From: a virus
Virus record (IMG/VR): IMGVR_UViG_3300020202_000026
Location: 1 to 45,602 of that record
Length of the DNA stretch: 45,602 nt
Strand: one strand, 5' to 3'
Shown here piece by piece: positions 37,012-45,180 of the stretch. Position numbers and translations under genes: made by a program. The notes beneath the pieces were generated by a model, which was not told the DNA's origin, searched no databases, and saw only the letters and a program-made list of their open reading frames with translations. Numbering within the stretch: position 1 is the stretch's first letter; each line of letters starts with the position of its first letter.

Positions 37012-37039
37012 TTTACATTCAAGGAATTTTTGTTATGAT
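37012..37039 (+). promoter_or_regulatory. Candidate late promoter
   Basis: TTTACA (37012-37017), 16-base spacer, TATGAT (37034-37039). It lies between two terminators and immediately before the terminase operon, where a late promoter is expected. Confidence 0.65.
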
Positions 37040-37045
37040 CCTATT

Positions 37046-37143
37046 AAATCAATAGAAAATAACTGAAAAACGGTTGGGAATAGCTACTCATCCGTCAAGT
37101 TTTTGAGCCGACCCCTAGCGCTAGGCTATGGGTCGGCTTTTTT
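37046..37143 (+). ncRNA. Candidate 98-nt leader or small RNA
   Basis: From the predicted start after TATGAT to the T-run at 37143. It contains an ACGG-TG / CA-CCGT hairpin (37070-37096) and a terminal 9-pair terminator. Either a free small RNA or, as in lambda, an untranslated leader through which late antitermination must pass. Confidence 0.5.
37106..37143 (+). terminator. Terminator downstream of the late promoter
   Basis: AGCCGACCC (37106-37114) pairs with GGGTCGGCT (37130-37138) around CTAGCGCTAG, itself a palindrome, with a T-run 37138-37143. It stands before the terminase genes and would block them unless overcome. Confidence 0.85.
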
Positions 37144-37148
37144 ATTTC

Positions 37149-37319
37149 ATGTCAAAAAAGAATCCCATGTCAGTTTACTCGGAATTCGACCGATTGGGGA
37201 AATCGGATAGCCCTAAAATTCAAGCATACTTCCAGGCATATGTTGCCGAAGGTTCCAGGTTATTCCGTAAAACTGTCGCAGAGCAATTGAGCAGGTTAAA
37301 TGTGCCAACGCCCCAATAG
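37149..37319 (+). CDS. Small protein before the terminase genes
   Basis: 56 residues: SVYSEFDRLGKSDSPKIQAY and GSRLFRKTVAEQLSRLNVPT, helical. ATG 37149 lies right after the terminator and lacks a good ribosome site; ATG 37167 is an alternative. Overlaps the next frame. Confidence 0.45.
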   Translation: MSKKNPMSVYSEFDRLGKSDSPKIQAYFQAYVAEGSRLFRKTVAEQLSRLNVPTPQ

Positions 37320-37431
37320 ACTCAGTTATATAGATTTAACAATATTTGCTGTCTTTATTTCTGCTGCTTTAGCGATTAATTCCTATCTGTTGCAAATAAT
37401 TCAGGACATTGCGGCCAATTGGCCTAATTAA
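37300..37431 (+). CDS. Single-span membrane peptide (43 residues)
   Basis: Overlaps the previous gene by 20 bases. LTIFAVFISAALAINSYLLQ is one hydrophobic helix. Poor ribosome site; supported only by open frame and position. Confidence 0.35.
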   Translation: MCQRPNRLSYIDLTIFAVFISAALAINSYLLQIIQDIAANWPN

Positions 37432-37432
37432 T

Positions 37433-37675
37433 TTGATTGAAAGCTTTGTCGGTTATCTAGTTTTTGTTTCAGTTATTTGCTTATTGGCCCGATGGCCATT
37501 CTTGATTATTCCATTTGTAATCTTTTTGTATGTCCTAGCCACTGACATGAGGCAGGAAATTTCTAACTTTCGAAGAGTGCCAGGAAGCGGATATTTTGAC
37601 GCCTATGGTAAGACCTGGCGCATCTACATTGATCGTAAAGACACCAATTTCTTTGCGATAGAAGAGGTTAAATGA
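37433..37675 (+). CDS. Membrane protein near the terminase genes
   Basis: The start is uncertain: TTG 37433, directly after the previous stop, or TTG 37409. FVGYLVFVSVICLLARWPFL and IPFVIFLYVLATDM are two close hydrophobic segments, then a soluble end (SGYFDAYGKTWRIYIDRKDT). Stop overlaps the TerS start. Small membrane proteins here are unusual. Confidence 0.45.
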   Translation: MIESFVGYLVFVSVICLLARWPFLIIPFVIFLYVLATDMRQEISNFRRVPGSGYFDAYGKTWRIYIDRKDTNFFAIEEVK

Positions 37676-38100
37676 TTGCTGTAAAAGAAAAAAAGAAAAC
37701 AGGACCAAAGGGGCCAAGTCGATACACCTTGGACTACGTAAATCAATTAGCTGATGAGCTTCTGACATACGCAGAGACCGACCATTTGCCTTTCCTAAAG
37801 AAGTTCGCCTTAATGAAAAGAATCCCACCTCAAGCATTTACAGACTCAAAGGAGTTCTCTGAAAATCAAAAATTCTCGGAAGCCCTAAAAATCGCAAAGG
37901 GTTGGAGCGAGCAGAAATTGTTTGAGGCTGGACTGAGAAAAGAAGTCGATAATTCAACCTGCATTTTTGGTCTCAAAAACATTGCCGGATGGCGAGACAA
38001 ACAAGAAGTCGAACATTCCGGGAATATGACCTTTACGGATTTGCTTAGAAATGCAAACAATCACGCCGAAACAAAGCCAACAGCTAATAGGCTTAACTAG
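37672..38100 (+). CDS. terS: Terminase small subunit
   Basis: A 142-residue protein. A basic start (KEKKKTGPKGPSRYT) precedes a helical DNA-binding domain (YVNQLADELLTYAETDHLPF, LMKRIPPQAFTD) and an oligomerisation helix (GWSEQKLFEAGLRKEVD). CIFGLKNIAGWRDKQEVEHS is a phrase often found in small terminases. Its last 50 bases overlap TerL. It recognises the packaging site. Confidence 0.75.
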   Translation: MIAVKEKKKTGPKGPSRYTLDYVNQLADELLTYAETDHLPFLKKFALMKRIPPQAFTDSKEFSENQKFSEALKIAKGWSEQKLFEAGLRKEVDNSTCIFGLKNIAGWRDKQEVEHSGNMTFTDLLRNANNHAETKPTANRLN

Positions 38101-39469
38101 CGATCCCGTAAAGTTATCCCAATTGCTCTTTGGCAGTACATGGTGGCCTAAGCAGGAAGAAATAGTCAAGTCAGTCTGGGCTAATCCCAGAACGGCGGTT
38201 AAGTCCTGCAATTCGGGCGGTAAGTCAAGAATAGCCGCGGAGATTGTTCTTTTGTACTTGTTGTCCTTTAGGCCTTCGAGAGTTATCACAACGGCCCCGA
38301 CATTTGTTCAGGTCGAAGAGATTTTGTGGAAAGAAATTGCATCTCTTTATCATCAATCAAAATTTCCGTTAGGCGGTCAGCTTAACAAGACGTCATTAGA
38401 TTTAGGCGTGTACCAAGGCAAGCCCTGGGACGCAATGGGGATTTCGACCAATGAGGTCAACCGATTCCAAGGTTTTAAATCCCCACATTTGTTGGTTGTT
38501 TTGGATGAGGCGTTAGGCGTTGCCCCTGAGATATGGCAGGCAATGGAGGGTTTACAGCCTCACCGGATTTTAGCCATAGGTAACCCACTAGACCCAAACG
38601 GGGATTTTTATAATTGTTTTCATTCTCCCTTATGGCACAAGATCACAATTGATGGTGAGGAATGTGTTAGGTGGCAGCGAGAGCACGGGAAAATCCCCGG
38701 GTTAATTAGTCATGAATGGATTGAGGAGCGGGGAATAGAGTGGGGGAAAAAAAGCCCATTATACCTTGCGCGTGTACGCGGAGAGTTCCCAGAGGAAACA
38801 GCAGATACGCTAATCAGTCGGGCATGGGTTGAGCGGGCAAGGAAAGGACTGGATTTAGATGGTAAACCTCTTGAGGATGAAGACGAAGAGGAATCGGTAA
38901 AAATTATAGCCTGTGACGTAGCCTCTAAACATGGTGAATGCGAGACAGTAATTGAATATAGGTACGGTCATACGCTGAAGGAAATTAAAGGGCATTATAG
39001 GTTAGCCACCAATGAGACATCGGATATTCTGGCCTGGAAGTATTCGCAGACACAGGCCAATAATTTAGTGGTTGATTCGGATGGAATTGGTGAGGGTGTT
39101 GCGGATAACTTAATAGCTAAGCGAATTGGGGTCACAGAGTTCCACGGTGGCTATGGCGCCAAAGCAATTGATGACAATAAATTTAAAAACTTGCGTAGTC
39201 AGTTTTATTGGATTGTTGCCAAGAAGTTTGAAAAGGGCCTATACAACCTAAAGCATATCCCGGAGCGAGAGTACGAATTACTCAAGAATCAGCTTTGTTG
39301 CATTAAAGTTAAAGCCCCTGATGCGATGGGTCGGATTCAAATAGAGACGAAAGAAGACTTAATGGCGAGAGGCATTCGAAGCCCTGATTTTGCAGATGCG
39401 TTTGTTTATGGGGAGTATGGGTTCTGGTCAGCTAGGTTTAATGAGATCAAGGAACACAGGTGGAGATAA
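38051..39469 (+). CDS. terL: Terminase large subunit
   Basis: A 472-residue packaging motor. Walker A-like CNSGGKSR (53-60), Walker B LLVVLDEA (147-154), and a C-terminal RNase-H-type nuclease with acidic residues in IIACDVASKHGECETVIEY, LVVDSDGIGEG and SPDFADAFVYG. It cuts concatemers and pumps DNA into proheads through the portal encoded downstream. About the expected length. Headful packaging is likely, but not shown. Confidence 0.95.
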   Translation: MQTITPKQSQQLIGLTSDPVKLSQLLFGSTWWPKQEEIVKSVWANPRTAVKSCNSGGKSRIAAEIVLLYLLSFRPSRVITTAPTFVQVEEILWKEIASLYHQSKFPLGGQLNKTSLDLGVYQGKPWDAMGISTNEVNRFQGFKSPHLLVVLDEALGVAPEIWQAMEGLQPHRILAIGNPLDPNGDFYNCFHSPLWHKITIDGEECVRWQREHGKIPGLISHEWIEERGIEWGKKSPLYLARVRGEFPEETADTLISRAWVERARKGLDLDGKPLEDEDEEESVKIIACDVASKHGECETVIEYRYGHTLKEIKGHYRLATNETSDILAWKYSQTQANNLVVDSDGIGEGVADNLIAKRIGVTEFHGGYGAKAIDDNKFKNLRSQFYWIVAKKFEKGLYNLKHIPEREYELLKNQLCCIKVKAPDAMGRIQIETKEDLMARGIRSPDFADAFVYGEYGFWSARFNEIKEHRWR

Positions 39470-39501
39470 TCACAACCTTAAAGAAAGGACGATCATAGAC
39501 A

Positions 39502-39693
39502 ATGCTTATTCATATATCCAAAGAAACTGCAATTAATCCCAAGTTTGTTACAGGCGTTCATGAATACGAGAAGAAAAATGAGGCTGGACAGTTTGAGCTT
39601 ACAGTTGTGGTGTATGTGAGTGGTTCGGGTGCTTTTCAGTCTTCGTACTTATTTGAAGAGACTGTAAAAATGATTGAAAAAGGCGGTGCGTAA
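39502..39693 (+). CDS. Small head-module protein (63 residues)
   Basis: LIHISKETAINPKFVTGVHE, ELTVVVYVSGSGAFQSSYLF: a small beta-rich protein with a helical end. AAGGACG precedes the ATG. Stop overlaps the GroES-like start (TAATG). Function unknown; similar small proteins sit beside phage chaperonins. Confidence 0.55.
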   Translation: MLIHISKETAINPKFVTGVHEYEKKNEAGQFELTVVVYVSGSGAFQSSYLFEETVKMIEKGGA

Positions 39694-40286
39694 TGGGTAG
39701 GACTGAACGTGGCCTCAAAGGAATGCAATACGAAAAGAAGCGTTTCACCGTTATGGGTGGAGGTTCTGACTTTAAAGTTGGTGGCGTGAGTGCTGAAGAA
39801 TCAGAGCGGATTCAAAAGGAAAAAGAAGCGGAGTCCAAAAAGGTCAACCAAGACCTTGCGACCATAAGAAACGCCAAAGCAGGCAAGCGGGTCATTCCTT
39901 ATGGTGATCGCATTCTGGTCAAGCGTAAGGTCATTGGGGAAAAGATTGGGGCTGGGATTTTGTATGCCCCTGAAACAGCATCAAGCCGTCCAATGGATAT
40001 AGCAAAGATTATCTATGTCCCAGACAATAGCTTTGCTGATGAGCAGTTGATTAAAGAGGCAGATTCAATTATCGCGGCCTTAACGGAGAAATCCAAGTCA
40101 GGTGATTCCGAAGCATTAAAGGCATTATTGGAATTCAATATTTACTTAAAGATTAAGTGCCTTCAGCCCGGAGATGAAGTGATGATTGGGAAATATGTTG
40201 GGACAGACTTTATTGAAGGTGAAACCGGGCAAACTCTTACCTTGGTTCGTGGGGATGAAGTCATCGGAAAGGTTATTAGCCAATGA
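39693..40286 (+). CDS. GroES-like co-chaperonin
   Basis: A 197-residue protein, twice the size of bacterial GroES. Residues 1-65 are an extra charged N-terminal region (EESERIQKEKEAESKK). The Cpn10 core is IPYGDRILVKRKVIGEK, mobile loop GAGILYAPETASSRP (86-100), then a helical insert (KEADSIIAALTEKSKSGDSE) before the end LQPGDEVMIGKYVG, VRGDEVIGKVI. Like T4 gp31 it would pair with host GroEL to fold capsid protein. Lies just upstream of portal. Confidence 0.8.
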   Translation: MGRTERGLKGMQYEKKRFTVMGGGSDFKVGGVSAEESERIQKEKEAESKKVNQDLATIRNAKAGKRVIPYGDRILVKRKVIGEKIGAGILYAPETASSRPMDIAKIIYVPDNSFADEQLIKEADSIIAALTEKSKSGDSEALKALLEFNIYLKIKCLQPGDEVMIGKYVGTDFIEGETGQTLTLVRGDEVIGKVISQ

Positions 40287-40507
40287 TCGCAGAAGCCCCA
40301 AAGGAAGAGCCCAAATTGGTTGTTGAGGTCAAGTATGACCAGGGCAAGATGATTGTTAAATTCGGAAAAGTTTCATTGCCAATAATATCTCATGGGTTAA
40401 GGATTGCCAGCCTTGAGATAGACAATTGGATTTGTGCCAATACTCTCCCGTCAAAAGAGGAGTCAATTATCAAAATTCCTGAGAAGGTACTTAGCAAAAT
40501 AAGGTAA
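40283..40507 (+). CDS. Small head-module protein (74 residues)
   Basis: KEEPKLVVEVKYDQGKMIVK then SLPIISHGLRIASLEIDNWI: beta-rich, basic end. Overlaps the chaperonin stop and ends three bases before the portal. No family recognised. Confidence 0.55.
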   Translation: MIAEAPKEEPKLVVEVKYDQGKMIVKFGKVSLPIISHGLRIASLEIDNWICANTLPSKEESIIKIPEKVLSKIR

Positions 40508-40509
40508 AG

Positions 40510-42756
40510 ATGGCAGAAGACTTCCAATCATTCCTTCAGAATCCTAACCAAGAAATTCCCCCTCCGTCTGATGAGGAAATCATCAAGGAAATCGATGCGG
40601 AGAATGAGAAGGATTATCTAAAGGAGATCAAGAAAAAGAATAAAGGGTATCTGATTAACCTCAGCCTTGAAGAGAGAAGGCGGATTGCTAGGTATGTTAA
40701 GGCCCGGCATGAGGAAGCATGGCCAAAACATAAGGAGCTTTGCGACAAGATAGATGAGTGGGATGAAGTCTATAGGATGGTTCGTAAAGAGGTTACAGGT
40801 ACGGACGGAGAAGTCCCCAACTATAGAACGCCTATTTCTGCTGTTGCTTTAGAAGTTGTTCACGCCAATATCATGAATGTCTTTTTCTCCCCGAAGGACA
40901 TTATGCGGGTAATCCCAACGGAAGAAGGAGACATCCCAAAGGTCAAAAAAGTAACGACTTTTGGCAATTGGTCTTTGAAAAATGAGATGGAGATTTTTGA
41001 GCGGTGTGATCGATTATTCCATAACTCTGAAAAGACTGGTGAATGTCCTTATATTGTCCATTGGGTCAAGGAATATGGTACGGAAATCAAGAGAGAAATT
41101 TTGATGAACCCGGCAAACCCGACCGAACCATTAGTTGATCCCGATACTCAAGAAGTTCTTTATCAGGAAATTGAGAAGCCTAAACTTTTATATAACGGCC
41201 CGCGGCTTGATGTGTTTTCTCGCAAAGATTACATCCAGGCTCCAAATGCCGTTATGGATCAGATTACCCCTTACGATATGCGAGTTGTGAGGTATTCATA
41301 TGATCAATTTTTACGTAAGGAATTAGAAGGTAAATTTTATGAGGGGTCGATCAAGGAAATTTTAGATTGGGCCGGAGAAGGATCGCAGGAGTCGGAACAA
41401 GAGGACTATGAGGGCGATGTTATCCCGGTTGGGAAATATCAAAAGGAGTTTATTGAGTTCCACGGGCGGTTAAGAATAAATGCGATTAAGGATGGCAAGG
41501 AAGGTGAGATTGAGAAGACCCAAGAGCTAGAGGATGAGTTTATAGCTTTGGTAAATCTTGAAGATGAGATTACTTGTTCTGTCCGTAAGAATAAGTTTCC
41601 GCTCAAGATGCGCCCTATTGGAGTTGATTATTTCATTCCTGACGATGAAGGCCGTAAGTCTGCCAGGGGGATTATTGAGTCAATGGAAGGTATTCAGACC
41701 TCCTATGACAATTTATTTAATCAATATTTATTTGGAGTGGTTCAGTCCAATAACCCCATTGGCTTCTTTTCTCCAACAGGGAATCAAAGAGATCAAGAGG
41801 TTAAAATCAAGAACGGGTATTTGTACCCATCCTCTGATCCAAATAGCGTTAAGTTCTTTCAGTTCCCTCAGCCCAATGAATCAATGCGGATTATCATGGA
41901 ACTGGTAAGCCAATGGGCACAATTGTTATTTGGTATTTCTGATTACGCCGCTGGTGTTGAAAGCAAGATTGACCCGTCTGCCCCGGCAAGAAAGGCGGCC
42001 ATTGTTGTTGAGCAAGGTAATGTCCGCCTTAACATGATCATTAAGCGAAAGAATAATACGCTTAGAGACATTTTTAAAAGGTGGTTTTTGCTTTACAAAG
42101 AGAATATGCCAAAGAATAAGTTTATGCGGATTACGGGGGATACTAAAGACAATCCTTGGCGTTTTGAGAATGTGTCTATTCAGGACTTTCAACTTAACTC
42201 TATCCCTGACTTTGAGTTGACGGGGAATGTCCTTAATTCCAACAAAGAGTTAGAGGCCAATAAGAAGATCGCCATTTATCAGCTACTCATAGCTAACCCG
42301 TTGTTTAATCCGGCGACGGCTCAAGGACTTCAGGCGTTACATTCATTGACGAAATGGCTGATTGATGGATTGGATGATTCTGGGCTGTCAAGGTTCTTGC
42401 CACCTGCCGATGGCGAAGTTGTTCATACCCCAGAAGAGGAAAATGCGCGATTCTTGCAGGGTGATCCGGGCGAGCCGACACAAGGTGAAGACCACGTTTA
42501 TCATATTAAAATTCATCAAGGAATGTTGGTTGATCCATCTGTCCCGGATGAAATCAAGCAGAAATTGGTTGCTCCGCACATCCAGGCAACAATCAAAATG
42601 ATGCAAGATGAGATTACTCAGCAAATGGTTTTAGCTCAAATAGAGCCACAAGGAGGTTCTAATGCCCCAGGGGCAGCTTTTGGAGGAGAAGGACGCACTC
42701 AACCGCAATCAACGCCTGACGATATTTTTTCGCGAGAACCCGCAGGTATGGCGTGA
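40510..42756 (+). CDS. Portal protein
   Basis: A 748-residue protein of podovirus portal type, comparable in length to P22 gp1. It has an acidic start (EEIIKEIDAENEKDYLKEIK), a wing/clip region with NYRTPISAVALEVVHANIMN and VFFSPKDIMRVIPTEE, a crown/barrel region (RLNMIIKRKNNTLRDIFKRW) and a C-terminal tail rich in Gln/Gly. It forms the dodecameric ring at the DNA vertex and docks TerL. AGGTAAAG precedes ATG. Confidence 0.85.
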   Translation: MAEDFQSFLQNPNQEIPPPSDEEIIKEIDAENEKDYLKEIKKKNKGYLINLSLEERRRIARYVKARHEEAWPKHKELCDKIDEWDEVYRMVRKEVTGTDGEVPNYRTPISAVALEVVHANIMNVFFSPKDIMRVIPTEEGDIPKVKKVTTFGNWSLKNEMEIFERCDRLFHNSEKTGECPYIVHWVKEYGTEIKREILMNPANPTEPLVDPDTQEVLYQEIEKPKLLYNGPRLDVFSRKDYIQAPNAVMDQITPYDMRVVRYSYDQFLRKELEGKFYEGSIKEILDWAGEGSQESEQEDYEGDVIPVGKYQKEFIEFHGRLRINAIKDGKEGEIEKTQELEDEFIALVNLEDEITCSVRKNKFPLKMRPIGVDYFIPDDEGRKSARGIIESMEGIQTSYDNLFNQYLFGVVQSNNPIGFFSPTGNQRDQEVKIKNGYLYPSSDPNSVKFFQFPQPNESMRIIMELVSQWAQLLFGISDYAAGVESKIDPSAPARKAAIVVEQGNVRLNMIIKRKNNTLRDIFKRWFLLYKENMPKNKFMRITGDTKDNPWRFENVSIQDFQLNSIPDFELTGNVLNSNKELEANKKIAIYQLLIANPLFNPATAQGLQALHSLTKWLIDGLDDSGLSRFLPPADGEVVHTPEEENARFLQGDPGEPTQGEDHVYHIKIHQGMLVDPSVPDEIKQKLVAPHIQATIKMMQDEITQQMVLAQIEPQGGSNAPGAAFGGEGRTQPQSTPDDIFSREPAGMA

Positions 42757-42907
42757 TCTATGCGAAGAATTTCAAATGTGCTTGGATAATGCCGTTCATT
42801 CACTAAAGCAAATAGGCTGTGAAAAGCGGGATTTTTACGCTGGTAAATGTTCTGGGATTGAAGAGATTATGAGGGTCCATAAGGAGTTCGTCCAAAATGA
42901 CCATTGA
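42662..42907 (+). CDS. Small protein overlapping the portal gene end
   Basis: 81 residues; ATG 42662 behind AGGAGG inside the portal gene, overlapping 95 bases in another frame. RLTIFFRENPQVWRDLCEEF, then NAVHSLKQIGCEKRDFYAGK: helical. The strong ribosome site and overlap with the next gene argue that it is real. Confidence 0.65.
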   Translation: MPQGQLLEEKDALNRNQRLTIFFRENPQVWRDLCEEFQMCLDNAVHSLKQIGCEKRDFYAGKCSGIEEIMRVHKEFVQNDH

Positions 42908-43130
42908 TCTTGGATTAGTTGCGTCTGACGACCTAATTGAAGAGTATTTCAAGCGTAATGATTGTGTGGTGTTGTTGAGCATGAAGATTTTGAGTAACCA
43001 GAGCTACACTATTTTTAAAAAATTCAAAGGGGACCGCTATGTAGCACAGGGAATGTGCGAGCGGATGGTTTACAAATTAAATCATGAAATTGACAAATGC
43101 GAGGAGCACATTGATAGTGAGGACATATAA
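42897..43130 (+). CDS. Small head-module protein (77 residues)
   Basis: VASDDLIEEYFKRNDCVVLL, then KFKGDRYVAQGMCERMVYKL. Alpha-beta. Overlaps both neighbours. No family recognised. Confidence 0.55.
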   Translation: MTIDLGLVASDDLIEEYFKRNDCVVLLSMKILSNQSYTIFKKFKGDRYVAQGMCERMVYKLNHEIDKCEEHIDSEDI

Positions 43131-43312
43131 TGTCTGGAATTAATGAAAAATCTTTGGAGTGGTACGTTGAAGCGTTTAAGCATGAAGTCAAGCGGTTCAT
43201 GGGAGACCAGTTTGTTGGGAACGTTGAGTTCCAGATTAATATAAAGCACGGCGATATTACCAATATGAATGTTGGGTTGAATAAGTCGTTGCGAATGCCA
43301 GTTAAAGTTTAA
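43130..43312 (+). CDS. Small head-module protein (60 residues)
   Basis: SLEWYVEAFKHEVKRFMGDQ then VGNVEFQINIKHGDITNMNV: a helix followed by a beta hairpin. Translation coupled (TAATG). Ends before a terminator-like hairpin. Confidence 0.55.
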   Translation: MSGINEKSLEWYVEAFKHEVKRFMGDQFVGNVEFQINIKHGDITNMNVGLNKSLRMPVKV

Positions 43313-43338
43313 GTAGTTTAAAAGGCAGCTTAAAAACT

Positions 43339-43382
43339 AAGCCCTCAAATCGAAGGAAGACCTTCGGTTTGGGGGCTTTTTT
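43339..43382 (+). terminator. Terminator-like hairpin, copy 3 of a family
   Basis: AAGCCCTCAAATCGAAGG pairs with CCTTCGGTTTGGGGGCTT (18 pairs, two G-T), loop AAGA, then a T-run 43377-43382. Flank AGCTTAAAAA and the stem base equal copy 1. It ends 13 bases before the next start. Confidence 0.85.
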
Positions 43383-43394
43383 ATTGGAGGAGAT

Positions 43395-43511
43395 ATGCCT
43401 AATTCAATGCCGATGCGAAGCAAGATGCTTTATGGCAAAAAACCAAAACTAGGAATGGAGGGGATGATGAAAGCTTCAAAAAAGCCCATCAAGAAAACTA
43501 AAAAGAAATAA
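43395..43511 (+). CDS. Tiny basic protein (38 residues)
   Basis: ATG 43395 after GGAGGAG. MPNSMPMRSKMLYGKKPKLG, ending KKPIKKTKKK: strongly basic, Met-rich. Good ribosome site. Placed directly before scaffold. Possibly a DNA- or capsid-binding peptide. Confidence 0.6.
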   Translation: MPNSMPMRSKMLYGKKPKLGMEGMMKASKKPIKKTKKK

Positions 43512-43521
43512 GGAGGCTTAT

Positions 43522-43572
43522 ATGAGCGGTGGCGGTTCTAAAAAGTCAAGACGTCGGAAAAAGCGTTATTAA
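43522..43572 (+). CDS. Tiny Arg/Lys peptide (16 residues)
   Basis: ATG 43522 with AAGGAGG eight bases upstream. MSGGGSKKSRRRKKRY, then stop. Net charge about +8. Despite its size the ribosome site is among the strongest in the region and it lies between the other basic peptide and scaffold. Confidence 0.5.
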   Translation: MSGGGSKKSRRRKKRY

Positions 43573-43600
43573 TTTCTGATGGAAAAATAAGGAGAGTTAA

Positions 43601-44497
43601 ATGGTAGACACATTAGACCCAAAACAGGTCATGGACCCGGAGATAGAGAAAAAAGATGATGCTCGCTTTAAAGAGTTAAAGGGAAAGACGGATTTGTCCG
43701 ATGATGAGAAAAAGGAGCTTGGCGAGATCAAAGAGCGCCATAGCTTTAGAGTCCAAAAGCGTATAGATAAATACGCCCATGATGCAAAGGCGGCATTGGA
43801 AAAGGCCGAAGCAGCGGAAAAGCGGGCCAAGGAAGCTGAAGAAAGGGCTAAGCGGCTAGAATTAGACCGTAAACCTGAAAGAGTTGTTGTCCGCCAAGAG
43901 ACTATCAAGATCGGTGATGAAAGTTACTATACCGATGAAGCATTGATGGCAATGGTTGAGAATGAAGAGCTATCTGAGGCCGAAGCCTACAAGCATCAAA
44001 GAAAGCGTGATAAGGCAGAACTTAAGTGGGAGATCATTCAAGAGCGGGATTTAGAGTCCAAGAAGTTGGAAGAATCCAGGATTCGCAAGGAGGATTCTGA
44101 GGCAGTTTTAAGAGAGTATCCTCATTTTGATAAAGGACACCCGGACTTTAACCCGGAGGACCCCTTATATAAAGAGGCTTCCCGCATTTTCCGAAATGGT
44201 TACGCCTCCAATCCTCAAGGATTGTCATTGGCTCTTAAAGATGCCAAGAAGATTCTAAGGATGGACGATAAAAAGCCCGACTTATCTGAGGACTTGAATC
44301 TTGATCATTCCGGGGTGTCTCATTCCCGTGGGCCAAGGACTAAAGAGGTTACACTCTCAGATTATGAGCAGGATCAAGCAGTTAGGCAATGGACAAACAT
44401 TGTGAATCCTAAAACACAAAAGCCCTACAGCGAGGCGGAAGCAATCGAGAAGGCTAAAAAAGCCAAAGAATTACGCATGGCAGGGAGGAGTAGATAA
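43601..44497 (+). CDS. Capsid scaffolding protein
   Basis: A 298-residue protein of helical, highly charged composition: EIEKKDDARFKELKGKTDLS, a long coiled coil (KAALEKAEAAEKRAKEAEER) and C-terminal basic helix (YSEAEAIEKAKKAKELRMAG). Position between portal and capsid genes, and coiled-coil composition, fit an internal scaffold. No protease motif. Confidence 0.7.
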   Translation: MVDTLDPKQVMDPEIEKKDDARFKELKGKTDLSDDEKKELGEIKERHSFRVQKRIDKYAHDAKAALEKAEAAEKRAKEAEERAKRLELDRKPERVVVRQETIKIGDESYYTDEALMAMVENEELSEAEAYKHQRKRDKAELKWEIIQERDLESKKLEESRIRKEDSEAVLREYPHFDKGHPDFNPEDPLYKEASRIFRNGYASNPQGLSLALKDAKKILRMDDKKPDLSEDLNLDHSGVSHSRGPRTKEVTLSDYEQDQAVRQWTNIVNPKTQKPYSEAEAIEKAKKAKELRMAGRSR

Positions 44498-45078
44498 TGC
44501 CTAGAGGACGAAAGAGAACATCTGAAGAATTATCTTCGATGACGAATGTTCAAAATATAGAAGGCACTGGCTTTGAAGACAACGTTGGGCTTTTGGATGC
44601 TCCAACCGACTCTCCCAAAAATAGTGATTATACCCTTGAAATTGTTAAGGACTATACCGGGGCTGTTGATACTTTTTATTTGAATAAAACTGACCCAAAT
44701 TATCAATATCGATTTTTGAGGAATGAGCATAAGAACTTGTCTGAAAAGACAGGAAATTTGCTTCTTCAAAAAGGCGGATGGCAGTTGTGCCCTAAACAAC
44801 ACTTGTTAAGAACTGGCATAGTAAAGAGCGAGAAAGAGCTTGATGGCGACGGTCTGTATAGACGCGGGGATACAGTCTTAGCCTTTATGCCAAAAGACCT
44901 CTACAAAGAAAAAGAGGCAGATAAGAGCAGAAAAGCTCGCGAGCCAATGGACGCCATTCGGAGATTGCTTAAAAAAGGTAATCCCGGAATTGGTGGGAAG
45001 GACATTCATAAGAGTATGAAGGGAATTCAAACAGGTAAATCCTTAGGGATGACTTCGGACAACGAAGAAGATGAATAG
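44497..45078 (+). CDS. Head-module protein of unknown function (193 residues)
   Basis: Basic start (PRGRKRTSEELSSMTNVQNI), a folded middle (YQYRFLRNEHKNLSEKTGNL, then KGGWQLCPKQHLL) and a flexible C-terminus (LLKKGNPGIGGKDIHKSMKG). Start overlaps the scaffold stop. Probably a minor capsid or scaffold-associated protein. Confidence 0.55.
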   Translation: MPRGRKRTSEELSSMTNVQNIEGTGFEDNVGLLDAPTDSPKNSDYTLEIVKDYTGAVDTFYLNKTDPNYQYRFLRNEHKNLSEKTGNLLLQKGGWQLCPKQHLLRTGIVKSEKELDGDGLYRRGDTVLAFMPKDLYKEKEADKSRKAREPMDAIRRLLKKGNPGIGGKDIHKSMKGIQTGKSLGMTSDNEEDE

Positions 45079-45112
45079 TCCTTAAGGTAAGGTAAGGGTA
45101 AGTCTAAAAGAG

Positions 45113-45166
45113 ACCCCTGAATTGAATCACTCAGTTTAAGTGATTTGGTTCCGGGGTTTATTTTTT
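45113..45166 (+). terminator. Terminator-like hairpin before the decoration gene
   Basis: Long stem formed by ACCCC (45113-45117) with GGGGT (45153-45157) and AATCACT (45125-45131) with AAGTGATT (45139-45145), then a T-run 45161-45166. It lies 14 bases before ATG 45181. It follows a run of GGTAA repeats (45086-45101). Confidence 0.75.
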
Positions 45167-45180
45167 CAAAGGAGGATTAA

